Assembly: GCA_015060255.1 (NCBI GenBank)
Contig: SUYV01000023.1
Coordinates: forward strand, 1-36,798
From: Bacteroidales bacterium
GTDB lineage: Bacteria > Bacteroidota > Bacteroidia > Bacteroidales > UBA932
Direction: 5' to 3'
DNA length: 36,798 nt
Positions 1-8,269 of the stretch are shown piece after piece. Position 1 is the first letter of the stretch; each line of letters begins with the position of its first letter. The notes beneath the pieces were generated by a model. The model worked only from the letters and a program-made list of their open reading frames with translations. It did no database searches and was not told the origin of the DNA. Made by a program: the position numbers and the translations under genes.

Positions 1-488
1 GTTGAGGTATATGCATTTGTACCCTGCGCTCCGATTATCGACATCAGCTTGTCATATTCGTTAGGAATGAAGTAGTCTGATGCTGCATAGCTGATAGAGT
101 CTATCTGATGGTAGAGCTTTGCCCTTTCAGCTTCGTCTGAAGTGTTCCTGTATACTTCAAACAGAGCTTCGATCTGATCAAGCAACGGCTTTTCTGCAGC
201 ATAGTCTGAAGTTCCGAACTGCTGCGAGCCTTTGAACATGAGGTGCTCGAAGTAGTGGGCGAGACCTGTGGTCTCTGAAGGGTCGTTCTTGCCTCCGACC
301 TTCACTGCGATGTAGGTCTGGATGCGCGGAGTCTCCTTGTTGACGCTCATGTATACCTTGAGTCCGTTGTCCAGGGTATACATCTTTGTCTCAAGCGGGT
401 CATTTGCCACAGTCTCATACTTGTACTGTGAGCAGGCGGTCAGGAACAGGCTGATAGCTGCTGCGACCAGGATTGCGGTTCTTTTCAT
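1..488 (-). CDS. M16 family zinc peptidase lipoprotein (partial, N-terminal part)
   Basis: The reading frame starts at ATG 488 and runs off the left edge, so only about 162 N-terminal residues are visible. A lipoprotein signal ends in a lipobox (LTAC, Cys19). It is followed by the M16 start region ([11 protein letters not shown]) and the inverted zinc motif HxxEH (H78, E81, H82 in [10 protein letters not shown]), which carries two zinc ligands and the catalytic Glu of insulinase/pitrilysin peptidases. Full M16 proteins have about 430-950 residues, so most of the gene lies outside. The start is 17 nt after the stop of the zinc metallopeptidase gene, so the two are probably cotranscribed. Substrate unknown; probably degrades peptides in the periplasm or at the outer membrane. 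Confidence 0.9.
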   Translation of the reverse strand, partial: MKRTAILVAAAISLFLTACSQYKYETVANDPLETKMYTLDNGLKVYMSVNKETPRIQTYIAVKVGGKNDPSETTGLAHYFEHLMFKGSQQFGTSDYAAEKPLLDQIEALFEVYRNTSDEAERAKLYHQIDSISYAASDYFIPNEYDKLMSIIGAQGTNAYTS

Positions 489-505
489 ATGAATGGGGAT
501 TAAAA

Positions 506-1177
506 TTAGTCTCTTCTTGCAAGGCCTATGTAATAAAGCAGGGTCGCAAGCGATCCCAGCGCTGCGATCACATATGTGTAAGCAGCCCATTTGAGGGCGT
601 CAATGGCCATTGTGCGTGTCTCGCCTTGTGTGATGCCGGTCTGTGTAAGCCATCCGATGGCCCTGCTGCTGGCGTTGATTTCAACAGGAAGGGTGATGAA
701 ACTGAATAATGTAGTTGTGGCAAACAGTATGATTCCGATCCAGAGAAGTCCAGGGAATACATTGATGAATATCACTCCGGCAAGCAGTACCCACTGAACG
801 ATGTTGGAAGCGAAGTTCACTACCGGCACGAGCGCAGAGCGAAGTCGGAGTGCTGCGTAGCCGCGCGCGTGCTGCACTGCGTGGCCGCACTCGTGCGCCG
901 CCACGGCCGCAGCGGCGACGCTCCTGCTGGCATATACGCCTTCGCTTAGAGCGACAGTCTTGGTCTGCGGGTTATAGTGGTCTGTAAGCATTCCTCTGGT
1001 CGGAACGACCTGTACGTCATAGATACCGTTGTCCTGCAACATCTTGCGGGCTACGTCCGCTCCCGTCATGCCGTTAGGAAGACCTACCTGTGAATACTTG
1101 TTGAAACGGTTCTGAAGCATAAACTGAACAAGCATGCTCAAAACCATGATGATGATCATAATGATCCAGATGTTCAT
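506..1177 (-). CDS. Membrane zinc metallopeptidase, YugP-like (Zn_peptidase_2 family)
   Basis: This 223-residue protein has an N-terminal membrane helix (about residues 3-21), the zinc-peptidase signature HECGH (H95, E96, H99) within a run of alanines, and at least two to three further hydrophobic segments after residue 110. Length and layout match the YugP-like neutral zinc metallopeptidases, which are found widely but whose substrates are poorly known. The active site follows the first helix. It is the first gene of a minus-strand pair with the M16 peptidase, so two zinc peptidases are expressed together. A TAnnTTTG box lies about 105 nt upstream of the start codon. Confidence 0.92.
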   Translation of the reverse strand: MNIWIIMIIIMVLSMLVQFMLQNRFNKYSQVGLPNGMTGADVARKMLQDNGIYDVQVVPTRGMLTDHYNPQTKTVALSEGVYASRSVAAAAVAAHECGHAVQHARGYAALRLRSALVPVVNFASNIVQWVLLAGVIFINVFPGLLWIGIILFATTTLFSFITLPVEINASSRAIGWLTQTGITQGETRTMAIDALKWAAYTYVIAALGSLATLLYYIGLARRD

Positions 1178-1281
1178 GATTCAATATATGATTAAAAGTT
1201 AAACTGACATTTTGTCCATGACCGGGCATAGTTGTAGCCAGGTTATGGTGCCTGTGTTATGTGCAAAAAACAGACCACTCA

Positions 1282-1289
1282 CAAAAATA
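1282..1289 (-). promoter_or_regulatory. Bacteroidota -7 promoter box for the zinc peptidase operon
   Basis: On the minus strand the sequence reads TATTTTTG, matching TAnnTTTG. No convincing TTTG -33 box lies 19-21 nt upstream. It implies a leader of roughly 100 nt before the start at 1177. The alr promoter box faces the other way 22 bases further on. Confidence 0.5.
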
Positions 1290-1311
1290 GCATTATTATC
1301 AGATTATTTCG

Positions 1312-1319
1312 TAATTTTG
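1312..1319 (+). promoter_or_regulatory. Bacteroidota -7 promoter box for alr
   Basis: TAATTTTG matches TAnnTTTG and ends 22 nt before the alr start codon. The -33 element is not recognisable. Confidence 0.5.
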
Positions 1320-1341
1320 TCAGTCTTATCGTTAATTAGGT

Positions 1342-2448
1342 ATGTATATCAGCAGTGATTTCTCAAGGTTGGAGATAGACCTTGGCGGATGCCTTGAGAA
1401 TTATAAATATTTCAGGTCGATGCTCAAGGATTCGACCAGGCTTCTGGTGCTGGTGAAAGCCAACGCCTACGGTCACGGTGCCGTGCAGTTCGCATCAGTA
1501 ATGGAGAAAGCGGGGGCTAACTATCTAGCAGTGGCTTATCCGGTGGAGGGCATGGAACTGCGTCAGGCAGGCATAAAGTCTCCTATAATGGTCCTGACTG
1601 CAGGAACAGACTCCTTCGGAGGCATAGTAAGCTATGGGCTTGAACCGGGAATTCCTAACATGTATGCTCTCCGTATTCTCTGCGACGTACTCGAAGAGAG
1701 GGGAGTGACAGACTATCCTATACATATAAAGTTAGACACAGGAATGCACAGACTCGGATTCATGACCGATGAACTTCCTGAACTGATGGACTTCCTCAAG
1801 ACATGCAAGGCGGTGAAAGTCAAGTCTGTATATTCACATCTGGCAGCATCGGACGACCCTGATTGCGATGAGTTTACTTTGGGGCAGATCAGACTCTTCA
1901 AGGAGAATGCTGATGCATTGACAGAATCATTGGGCTACAAGCCGTTATATCATATACTGAATTCTGCAGGAATCGAGAGGTTTCCAGAATATCAGTTCGA
2001 CATGGTCCGTCTCGGCATCGGTATCTATGGCGTGAGCGCGATTCCTGGCAGGAAGCTGGCCCCGGTGGCATCGTTCAAGTGCAAGGTACTTCAGATAAAG
2101 ACTCTCAAGCCGGAAGACGGTACAGTAGGCTATGGACGTCGTGGAACCATATCTCCGGAAGGAACAGTGGTCGCAACCATTCCAGTAGGATATGCCGACG
2201 GTGTAGACCGTCATCTGAGTTGCGGCAAGGGTTTCTTTTCGGTAAACGGCCATAGAGTTCCGACAATAGGAAACATATGCATGGACATGTGCATGCTTGA
2301 TGTCACAGGACTCGATGTCAAAGTCGGAGATACTGTCACAATATTCGGTGAAGATCCAACAATAACAGAACTGGCAGAGAGACTGGGTACCATACCATAT
2401 GAAATCCTCACCTCGGTACCACGCCGTATAGAAAGAATCGTAAAGTAA
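1342..2448 (+). CDS. alr: Alanine racemase
   Basis: PLP-dependent enzyme that interconverts L- and D-alanine for peptidoglycan. The 368-residue protein has the family's usual length. It shows the PLP-lysine motif (VKANAYGHG, about residues 37-45), the VGYG region of the C-terminal domain that holds the catalytic Tyr of the partner subunit, the VGYADG motif and the GNICMDM substrate-site motif. The protein stands alone; it is not fused to MurF, as Alr is in some Bacteroidota. The stop codon overlaps the start of the phosphatase gene by one base (TAATG), so the two are probably translationally coupled. ATG at 1342 is preferred because the PLP-barrel N-terminus begins shortly after it and a promoter box sits just upstream. 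Confidence 0.96.
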   Translation: MYISSDFSRLEIDLGGCLENYKYFRSMLKDSTRLLVLVKANAYGHGAVQFASVMEKAGANYLAVAYPVEGMELRQAGIKSPIMVLTAGTDSFGGIVSYGLEPGIPNMYALRILCDVLEERGVTDYPIHIKLDTGMHRLGFMTDELPELMDFLKTCKAVKVKSVYSHLAASDDPDCDEFTLGQIRLFKENADALTESLGYKPLYHILNSAGIERFPEYQFDMVRLGIGIYGVSAIPGRKLAPVASFKCKVLQIKTLKPEDGTVGYGRRGTISPEGTVVATIPVGYADGVDRHLSCGKGFFSVNGHRVPTIGNICMDMCMLDVTGLDVKVGDTVTIFGEDPTITELAERLGTIPYEILTSVPRRIERIVK

Positions 2449-2939
2449 TGAGTGAAGTAAACAGCAAATACAAAGTCCTTTTCGTGTGCCTGGGCAATAT
2501 CTGCCGTTCTCCGGCAGCCCAAGGTATATTTGAGCATTTTGTGCGTGAGAACGGGATGGAGGACAGGATAGAGGCAGATTCTGCCGGCACATATGGCGGA
2601 CATAGAGGCGAGCCGCCGGACCGTCGTATGCGTAATGCTGCCATGTATCGTGGATTTGGACTGACACATCGTTCCCGTCAGGTGTCGTCTCTTGATTTTC
2701 TGGATTTTGACCTGATCATAGCAATGGACGACCAGAATTATGAAGACCTCATGCATCTTGCTCCTTCGGTGGAGGCGACCCATAAGATCAGAAGGATGGC
2801 GGAATTCCTTGAATTGCGCAAGATGTCCTATATCCCTGATCCATATTATATGGGGACCGAGGGCTTCGCATTGGTTCTGGATCTTCTGGAAGACGGATGC
2901 AGGAATCTTTTTGATGCAATAGTAAAAGCAGAGTTCTGA
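2448..2939 (+). CDS. Low-molecular-weight protein-tyrosine phosphatase
   Basis: The 163-residue protein has the expected length for the LMW-PTP family. The phosphate-binding loop CLGNICRS (Cys-X5-Arg) lies near residues 14-21, and the general-acid motif DPYYMG lies near residue 126. The family hydrolyses phosphotyrosine; in bacteria it often opposes tyrosine kinases that control polysaccharide export, or acts on phosphoarginine. No kinase or capsule gene is nearby. It follows alr in a one-base overlap. The gene ends 14 nt before the P1 helix of the cobalamin riboswitch, and I see no clear terminator between them, so read-through transcription into the riboswitch is possible. Confidence 0.93.
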   Translation: MSEVNSKYKVLFVCLGNICRSPAAQGIFEHFVRENGMEDRIEADSAGTYGGHRGEPPDRRMRNAAMYRGFGLTHRSRQVSSLDFLDFDLIIAMDDQNYEDLMHLAPSVEATHKIRRMAEFLELRKMSYIPDPYYMGTEGFALVLDLLEDGCRNLFDAIVKAEF

Positions 2940-2953
2940 TACTCGATAGAGGG

Positions 2954-3110
2954 CTATGGAGCAAGGGAATCCGGTGAAAATCCGGAATTGTGCCCGCAGC
3001 GGTATATCCTGAACGCTTCTGCATGAAGCCATTGCAGACTTAGTCTGTGAGAAGGCGCAGGAGAATCCTCCGGATATGGAGGTATGGATGAGTCCGAAGA
3101 CCTGCCATAG
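2954..3110 (+). ncRNA. Cobalamin (adenosylcobalamin-type) riboswitch
   Basis: Conserved blocks occur in the right order. The first, at 2965-3003, has GGGAATCCGGTGAAAATCC followed by the GTGCCCGC motif. A B12-box-like GCCATTG is at 3028-3034, with a small hairpin (CAGAC/GTCTG) after it. The hallmark GAGTCCGAAGACCTGCC is at 3090-3106. The closing P1 helix is visible as CTATGG 2954-2959 paired with CCATAG 3105-3110. It sits 52 nt upstream of a BtuB-like receptor gene, the usual target. Binding of cobalamin is expected to reduce expression of the uptake genes. Confidence 0.95.
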
Positions 3111-3125
3111 TCAAGTCAAACGGTT

Positions 3126-3145
3126 GAAGCCCGGGGGCAGGCTTC
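3126..3145 (+). promoter_or_regulatory. Expression-platform hairpin of the cobalamin riboswitch
   Basis: GAAGCC 3126-3131 pairs with GGCTTC 3140-3145 around an eight-base G-rich loop, ending 17 nt before the btuB-like start codon. No T-run follows, so control is more likely translational than by termination. Bases 3136-3145 can instead pair with the riboswitch core at 3096-3106 (GGCAGG with CCTGCC, plus CTTC with GAAG, one bulged A). That gives mutually exclusive structures. Confidence 0.65.
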
Positions 3146-3162
3146 TGTGAAGGCGTTATATA

Positions 3163-4977
3163 ATGTTATTATCTTTAATCCTTTCTGCGGGCCTGGTTTC
3201 AGGAGGCTCGCCTGCCGGAACGGAGGTTCCGGCCACAGATTCACTGCATGCAGTGACAGTCACAGCAGACAAGGGTGTGGTGGTATCACGCAAGGATACC
3301 TTGTCTCTGGCAAATTCATTCACAGTTTCAGATGTTCTTCAGTTGAGCCCGAGTCTTCTGGTAGGGGATAATGGCGGACAGGCCGGTCTCAAGACAGTAA
3401 GTCTTAGAGGAATGGGCAGTGCGCACACCGCTATTTATGTAGATGGAGTCCGGGTCGGGAACGTCCAGTCTGGCCAGACTGATCTGGGTATGCTGGGCAT
3501 GGAGAACTTCAGCAGTGCGGTAGTGGACTATGCACAGAACAGCGTGTCATTCTCTACTGCCAGGCCGGTTTTCGGAGCCCATCCCGTCTCAGCCTCAGCA
3601 TCGTTCCTCGCAGGTTCCTTCGGTACCTATATGCCGAAAATCAGACTTGATTTTCGGCTGACTGACCGTCTGTCCCTCTCGGCAAATGCCTCCGGAGTGT
3701 TCAGCAGGGGAGATTTTCCATATGCCGACACGCTCAGTAGAACCAATAATGACCTGACGCAGTTCCGTGCAGGGCTGGATCTTTTCGGAATTATGGGAGG
3801 CGGTGATTTTCATATCAAGGCTTATTATAATGATGCGGAAAGAGGAACTCCAGGATCCACTTTTTATCCCTCTGCTGACAGGCAAAGGGACAGGAATGCT
3901 TTCATCCAGGGCGTCATGACAAAGAGATTTTCCAATCTCTATACATTGAAAATCAGTGCTAAAGGCTCATATGATGACATATTCTATACAAGTTCATGGG
4001 GCGACAGCCGGTATGGGCAGACAGAGCTGCAACTTAACTCGGCACATGATTTCCAGATAAAGGACTGGTGGAAGCTTTCGTTGGCGGCTGACCTGCAATG
4101 GGATGGGTTGAAGTCCACAGGATATGAGGCCTCGAGATTCTCTGCCTTCGCCGCTTTGGCCTCTTCTTTCCGCCTGCAGCGTTTTTCTGCGGATGTGGCA
4201 TTTGAATATCAGGGAGCATTCGACAGAAACGGTCTTTCCAGAAATGCGTTTTCTCCATCTGTCGACCTTAAATATACTGTCTTGAAGGGACTGGATGTCA
4301 TAGCCTTCGGGCGAAGAGCCTACAGGATCCCTACCTTCAATGAGCTATATTATGCCGGTTATGGTAACCCGGAGCTTATGCCGGAGGATGCCTGGATGAC
4401 GGATATTGGCCTGGACTTTCATAGGACCCTATCCTCAAAGTGGAGCCTGAGTGCAAAGCTGGATGGCTTCTGTAACCTCCTGAAGGATAAGATCATATCA
4501 GCTCCGACTGAGGCGGATCCGAATATATGGCTGCCTTATAATATCGGTCGGGTACGCTCGGCAGGAGTTGATGCTGTAGTCGGAACGGATTATCATTCTG
4601 ACGGCTGGCTGTTCTCGTTCGATGCGAAATATACATGGCAGTCAGCGGTAGATATCACTCAGGACAGTTATTCCTATGGCAGTGCAGTACCTTACATTGC
4701 AAAGCACACGGTCGTGCTGTCTGGTCTCCTGTCATGGAAAGGATGGAGCCTGAGTCCTCTTTGGCAGTTGAGGGCTGGCCGTTCGGACGGATATGGTGAA
4801 CTTCCGGACTGGAATACCCTCGATCTGTCCCTCGGAAAGTCCTTCTCTCTCGGCAAGGGCGGAACGCTGGCGATGAAGGTTTCGGCGCGGAACCTCTTTG
4901 ATGCCAGGTATGAAGTAGTCAGCGGCTATCCTATGCCGGGCCGCAGCTTTATGGCAGGTGTGGAATATAAATTCTGA
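3163..4977 (+). CDS. btuB: TonB-dependent outer-membrane receptor, BtuB-like (vitamin B12)
   Basis: The 604-residue protein starts with a short signal peptide (MLLSLILSAGLVSGG). It continues with a plug domain (about residues 40-160, containing VSLRGMGSAHTAIYVDGVRVG), a beta-barrel of alternating aromatic strands, and a C-terminal strand ending in Phe (GVEYKF), as needed for outer-membrane insertion. The motif ARNLFDARYEVV near the end is typical of TonB-dependent receptors. The length matches E. coli BtuB (about 614). The B12 assignment rests mainly on the cobalamin riboswitch directly upstream. No BtuG-like surface lipoprotein is visible beside it. The gene overlaps the permease gene by one base (TGATG). 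Confidence 0.88.
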   Translation: MLLSLILSAGLVSGGSPAGTEVPATDSLHAVTVTADKGVVVSRKDTLSLANSFTVSDVLQLSPSLLVGDNGGQAGLKTVSLRGMGSAHTAIYVDGVRVGNVQSGQTDLGMLGMENFSSAVVDYAQNSVSFSTARPVFGAHPVSASASFLAGSFGTYMPKIRLDFRLTDRLSLSANASGVFSRGDFPYADTLSRTNNDLTQFRAGLDLFGIMGGGDFHIKAYYNDAERGTPGSTFYPSADRQRDRNAFIQGVMTKRFSNLYTLKISAKGSYDDIFYTSSWGDSRYGQTELQLNSAHDFQIKDWWKLSLAADLQWDGLKSTGYEASRFSAFAALASSFRLQRFSADVAFEYQGAFDRNGLSRNAFSPSVDLKYTVLKGLDVIAFGRRAYRIPTFNELYYAGYGNPELMPEDAWMTDIGLDFHRTLSSKWSLSAKLDGFCNLLKDKIISAPTEADPNIWLPYNIGRVRSAGVDAVVGTDYHSDGWLFSFDAKYTWQSAVDITQDSYSYGSAVPYIAKHTVVLSGLLSWKGWSLSPLWQLRAGRSDGYGELPDWNTLDLSLGKSFSLGKGGTLAMKVSARNLFDARYEVVSGYPMPGRSFMAGVEYKF

Positions 4978-5768
4978 TGAATATGTTGAGTCTGTTATAT
5001 GTAATATTATCCGGAATAGCTCTGCCGATCGGCGGAATCCAGATGCAGTATCTCTGGCGTAACCAGCTGGGGGATGTCTATAGTCTTGGTCTTGGCAGTG
5101 CGGCATGTCTTGGTGCTGCAGCTGCCACCATGACAGGGTGGTGCTCGCTGACCGTCGGCAGCTTCATCTGTACCCTTATCTGTACTCTGGTCTGCTTCTT
5201 TGTGACCTTGCGTGTCAGCACCCAGAACCTTATCACATTCGGTATCCTCTTCGGTACCTTCATAGGTTCGCTCGGCACTATCGTCGTGACCAATGCTCCG
5301 AACGGAGACCTTCTCAAACAGTACTATCTCTGGGGCGCGGCAAACTTCAATCTCGAGGGCGTGACTGCATGGGATGTGGTCTTCTCTCTGTCGCTGTTTG
5401 CGGCAGGCCTGCTGGTGGCACTGAAGGCTGCAAAGATACTAACAGCTCATTTCAAGGGCGAAATAGAACTGTCAAACCTGAAGAAGGCACTTCTGCTTCT
5501 GGCAATAATGTTCCTGGTAACCAGTTCCGTATCCATCTGCGGCCCCATCGGATTCATCTCTCTCGGTATTCCGAACCTCAGCAGAATCATCTGCAAGAGC
5601 ACAGATATACGAAAGCACTATCTGATCTCCAGTGCCATGGGAGTAGGCCTCCTTCTGGTGACATATCTGGTGGTCAATCATGTGAACTTCGGCATATACC
5701 TGCCTATAAGCGCAACAATGGCCATCATTGCGCTTCCGCTGATGGCCATTCTGTTTATGAGGAAATAA
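4977..5768 (+). CDS. FecCD/BtuC-like ABC transporter permease, short N-terminus
   Basis: The 263-residue hydrophobic protein contains FecCD-family blocks: LPIGGIQMQYLWRNQLGDVYSLGLGS near the start, GTFIGSL in the middle, and CGPIGFISLGIPNLSRI near residue 190, a conserved cytoplasmic coupling region. Typical BtuC/FecCD permeases have about 325-350 residues and ten helices. Here the first block begins at residue 16 instead of about 60-80, so roughly the first two helices are missing. An in-frame stop at 4968-4970, two codons upstream of ATG 4977, rules out a longer start. It overlaps the receptor stop codon by one base. No ATPase or binding-protein gene follows; the next gene is on the other strand. 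Confidence 0.85.
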   Translation: MNMLSLLYVILSGIALPIGGIQMQYLWRNQLGDVYSLGLGSAACLGAAAATMTGWCSLTVGSFICTLICTLVCFFVTLRVSTQNLITFGILFGTFIGSLGTIVVTNAPNGDLLKQYYLWGAANFNLEGVTAWDVVFSLSLFAAGLLVALKAAKILTAHFKGEIELSNLKKALLLLAIMFLVTSSVSICGPIGFISLGIPNLSRIICKSTDIRKHYLISSAMGVGLLLVTYLVVNHVNFGIYLPISATMAIIALPLMAILFMRK

Positions 5769-5776
5769 GCTTATTT
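5763..5776. repeat. 14-bp perfect palindrome over two convergent stop codons
   Basis: AAATAAGCTTATTT contains the TAA of the permease gene (5766-5768) and the TAA of the VOC gene on the other strand (5773-5771), placed symmetrically. There is no loop and no T-run, so it is not a standard terminator. Confidence 0.7.
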
Positions 5777-6844
5777 GCTTCTCATGAACCTGAGGCATTT
5801 CAGGATCCATGCAGGAAGCGGCTTGCTGTCGTCCCTGTTCTCGAGATGGAGGTATATGCCCAACTTCTTGAGGATAGGGATTTTGAATGTCTCTACAAAC
5901 TCAATCAGAGTACCGTCCGGATCTTCGATGTATGTGAAGTGGCCGTCAGCCTCTCCCATCTTGAAGTCCTTTCCGCTGTCGCATACGAACTCATGTCCCT
6001 GAGCTGCAGCTGCCTTGCGTACTTCCTCCATGTTTCTGATATCGAAGCAGAGGTGGATGAAGCCAGGGTCGCCCCATAGACGACCTTCATACAATTTGCG
6101 AGGTGCAGGTACACCTTCTCCGTCAAGTCTTTGTATGAGCTCGATGTGCGATGTTCCGAGAACCTGGCTCAGAGGGCCTTCAATAGGTTTTGAACGGGTG
6201 AGCATCACTCGTCTCATCTTGTACTGTCCGCCTGGTACGCCCTTAAGGTCATCGAATACACCGGTAACGTCGTATTCCACCTTGTCGTAATCCATGATGG
6301 CTCCATAGAATTCGATGGACTTGTCCATGTCAGATACGCCCAGAGTCGCACCGTTGTTACCACCTGTATTCTTGTCCTCGTTATAGAAGCAATAATCGTC
6401 AGTTTCGATGTCGAACATATTGTTCCAAGGGTCCATGATGAAGAAGTGCTCCTTTCCGTCAGGGCCAGGTGTCGGAGTGGTAAGGATATTCACCCCCTTC
6501 TTCTTCATGTCCTCATATGCGGCGCGTACGTCACGTGATTTCACTTTGCATACTTCGATTCCATAGTCTCCGAGTTCCGGCTGGAACTGTATGTAGTTGA
6601 GTTCACGGCCCTTAGGCTCCCATATCTCAAATCCGCCGCCACCACGAAGATTTATGACGAGAATCGCATATCTTGGCTGAGGCTTGCCGCCGGTGTAAGG
6701 AAGCATCCTCTCTGCAACGCCTTCAGAGCCGAGGATCTTGATGTCCACTCCGAATACGTCCTTGTACCATGGCCATGCTTCTTCTACACTCCTTACTCCA
6801 ATACCTACCTGCTGTACTCCGCAGATTACTTTTCTTTTTTCCAT
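5771..6844 (-). CDS. Two-domain VOC (glyoxalase/bleomycin-resistance fold) protein
   Basis: The 357-residue protein (start MEKRKVICG, ATG 6844) holds two vicinal-oxygen-chelate modules, about residues 8-150 and 165-325. Repeat ends are recognisable: HFFIMDPWNNMFDIE in the first and HFTYIEDPDGTLIEFVE in the second. Likely metal ligands are a Gln in VQQVGIGV, a His in GFIHLCFDI and the Glu of LIEFVE, resembling the Gln/Glu/His/Glu set of glyoxalase I. The substrate is unknown; reactive carbonyls or a ring-cleavage substrate are possible. A longer frame reaches 6940 but would overlap the SDR gene. The gene follows the SDR gene by 10 nt and is last in the purC operon. Confidence 0.85.
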   Translation of the reverse strand: MEKRKVICGVQQVGIGVRSVEEAWPWYKDVFGVDIKILGSEGVAERMLPYTGGKPQPRYAILVINLRGGGGFEIWEPKGRELNYIQFQPELGDYGIEVCKVKSRDVRAAYEDMKKKGVNILTTPTPGPDGKEHFFIMDPWNNMFDIETDDYCFYNEDKNTGGNNGATLGVSDMDKSIEFYGAIMDYDKVEYDVTGVFDDLKGVPGGQYKMRRVMLTRSKPIEGPLSQVLGTSHIELIQRLDGEGVPAPRKLYEGRLWGDPGFIHLCFDIRNMEEVRKAAAAQGHEFVCDSGKDFKMGEADGHFTYIEDPDGTLIEFVETFKIPILKKLGIYLHLENRDDSKPLPAWILKCLRFMRSK

Positions 6845-6854
6845 ATCACAGATA

Positions 6855-7643
6855 TTATCTAGCTGAAACATTACGTGCGATGAGTCGGAAGAGTGGGGTA
6901 ATATACCTGTAGAACGGTACCATGATGGTATCGAAGCCACCGATAACCTTCTCGTGCTTGCAGCGCGCTATAGCCTTGATCGCAACCTTGGCGCACTTGT
7001 TTACGTCATATCCGTTAGCCTGGCCGGGATCCATTATGCCGGTAGCCTTGCCGCTTCCATCCAAAGCATTCTTTGATACCTCGGTATGGATGCGTCCAGG
7101 GATGAGGATCGTGGTCTTGATCTGAGGATATTCAAGGGCTATTGTTTCATAGAATCCGTGGATGGCATGCTTCGATGCACAGTATGCTGAACGTACAGGG
7201 AAACCGAATACTCCTGATACTGAAGAAACGACTGCAATGTGAACACCTCTTTCAATGAACATGTCCTTCAGGGACTTCACGAGATAGATTCCTCCGAAAT
7301 AGTTGACTTCCATGAGCCTGCGGTCCACGCTGATGTCAGTCTCAAGTGTCAGTGCTCTCTGTGAGATACCTGCGTTGAGGAGAAGGAAGTCGATGAGATG
7401 TCCTTCGGCATGTATCCATGCCACGAGTTCATCTATAGACTCGGGCTTTTCTACGTCCACGGTCTTGCACCATGACTTCACACCCATTCCGATGCATTTC
7501 TTCTGCACCTTCTCAAGGGTCTCCATCCGTCTTCCTGTAAGGATGACGTTGGTTCCTTTGGCGGCATACTGATATGCGAGAGCCTCGCCGATGCCGCTTC
7601 CGCCGCCTGTGATCAGGACGGTCTTGTTCTTGAATTCCAACAT
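6855..7643 (-). CDS. Short-chain dehydrogenase/reductase (SDR)
   Basis: The 262-residue classical SDR has the NAD(P)-binding motif TGGGSGIG (residues 12-19), an Arg pair at 38-39 (TGRR) suggesting NADPH preference, the NAG motif (LLNAG, about 88-92) and the catalytic set Ser141, Tyr154, Lys158 (YCASK). The C-terminal end (YRYITPLFRLIARN) is hydrophobic and could touch the membrane, as in 3-ketodihydrosphingosine reductase-like SDRs. Bacteroidales make sphingolipids, so a lipid ketone substrate is a reasonable guess, but nothing nearby proves it. It lies between the DJ-1 gene (29 nt upstream) and the VOC gene (10 nt downstream). Confidence 0.92.
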   Translation of the reverse strand: MLEFKNKTVLITGGGSGIGEALAYQYAAKGTNVILTGRRMETLEKVQKKCIGMGVKSWCKTVDVEKPESIDELVAWIHAEGHLIDFLLLNAGISQRALTLETDISVDRRLMEVNYFGGIYLVKSLKDMFIERGVHIAVVSSVSGVFGFPVRSAYCASKHAIHGFYETIALEYPQIKTTILIPGRIHTEVSKNALDGSGKATGIMDPGQANGYDVNKCAKVAIKAIARCKHEKVIGGFDTIMVPFYRYITPLFRLIARNVSAR

Positions 7644-7672
7644 ATGTTTATGGTTTTAGTACTTTGCTTATA

Positions 7673-8248
7673 TTACAGCATCAGACCAGCCTTGACTTTG
7701 TCCGCAACTTCCTGTCCCTTTACGTGAGCTAGGATTGTAAGACCGAATTCCTGCGCCCAGCCCGGTCCGCGGCCTGTGATCATGTTGCCGTCAACAACAA
7801 CTCCTTCCTTGACATATACAGCGCCTTTGGCTCCCAATGCCTCCTCGAATCCGTCGTAGCATGTCATCTTCTTTCCTTCAATCGATGGGAGAAGAGTGAG
7901 GACTACACTAGGTGCTGCGCAGATTGCTGCTACAGTTCCTCCTTCCTCATAATGCTGTACCATTATGTCCATCAGTTTCCTGAACGCCGCAAGGTTTGCA
8001 GAACCAGGCATGCCGCCAGGGAAGATCATTACATCTGAAGGAAGGCAAGGCCCGAAGGATGTGGAAGCCCTGAATTCTCCAAATGCCATATCTGCCACTA
8101 CAGGGATACGGTTTGAACTGGTCACGATGCGGTCATCATAGATTGATACGGTCTTTACGTTCACACCGCCTCTGCGGAGCATATTGACGGTCGTGAGGGC
8201 TTCTGATATCTCAAAGCCGTCCGCAAGGAATATGTATGTGCCTTTCAT
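7673..8248 (-). CDS. DJ-1/PfpI family protein (YajL/DJ-1 type)
   Basis: The 191-residue protein has the DJ-1 length. It shows Glu16 (GFEISEALT), the nucleophile elbow with Cys110 (AAICAAPSVVL) and the DJ-1 motif TGRGPGWAQEFGL near residue 157. The family includes glyoxalase III-like, chaperone-like and cysteine-based redox proteins; a protein deglycase role has been claimed and disputed. It is 21 nt downstream of the esterase gene and 29 nt upstream of the SDR gene. The neighbouring two-domain VOC protein and the SDR hint at handling of reactive carbonyls, but this is inference. Confidence 0.92.
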   Translation of the reverse strand: MKGTYIFLADGFEISEALTTVNMLRRGGVNVKTVSIYDDRIVTSSNRIPVVADMAFGEFRASTSFGPCLPSDVMIFPGGMPGSANLAAFRKLMDIMVQHYEEGGTVAAICAAPSVVLTLLPSIEGKKMTCYDGFEEALGAKGAVYVKEGVVVDGNMITGRGPGWAQEFGLTILAHVKGQEVADKVKAGLML

Positions 8249-8269
8249 ATCGGTTTATTGGTTTCTGTG

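Noticed and set aside
1945..3032. Minus-strand open frames of 240 and 273 codons over alr, the phosphatase gene and the riboswitch
   Set aside because: They are antisense to clear genes and to a structured RNA, and their composition is unlike protein.
3147..3371. Short plus-strand open frame starting between the riboswitch hairpin and btuB
   Set aside because: It lies in another frame inside the btuB-like signal peptide and plug region; no motif.
5105..6079. Plus-strand open frame of 324 codons across the permease and VOC genes
   Set aside because: It overlaps two recognised genes on opposite strands and its translation is rich in His, Arg and Ser with no domain.
6845..6940. N-terminal extension of the VOC protein
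   Set aside because: The extra 32 residues lack VOC character and would overlap the SDR gene; ATG 6844 leaves a normal 10-nt gap.
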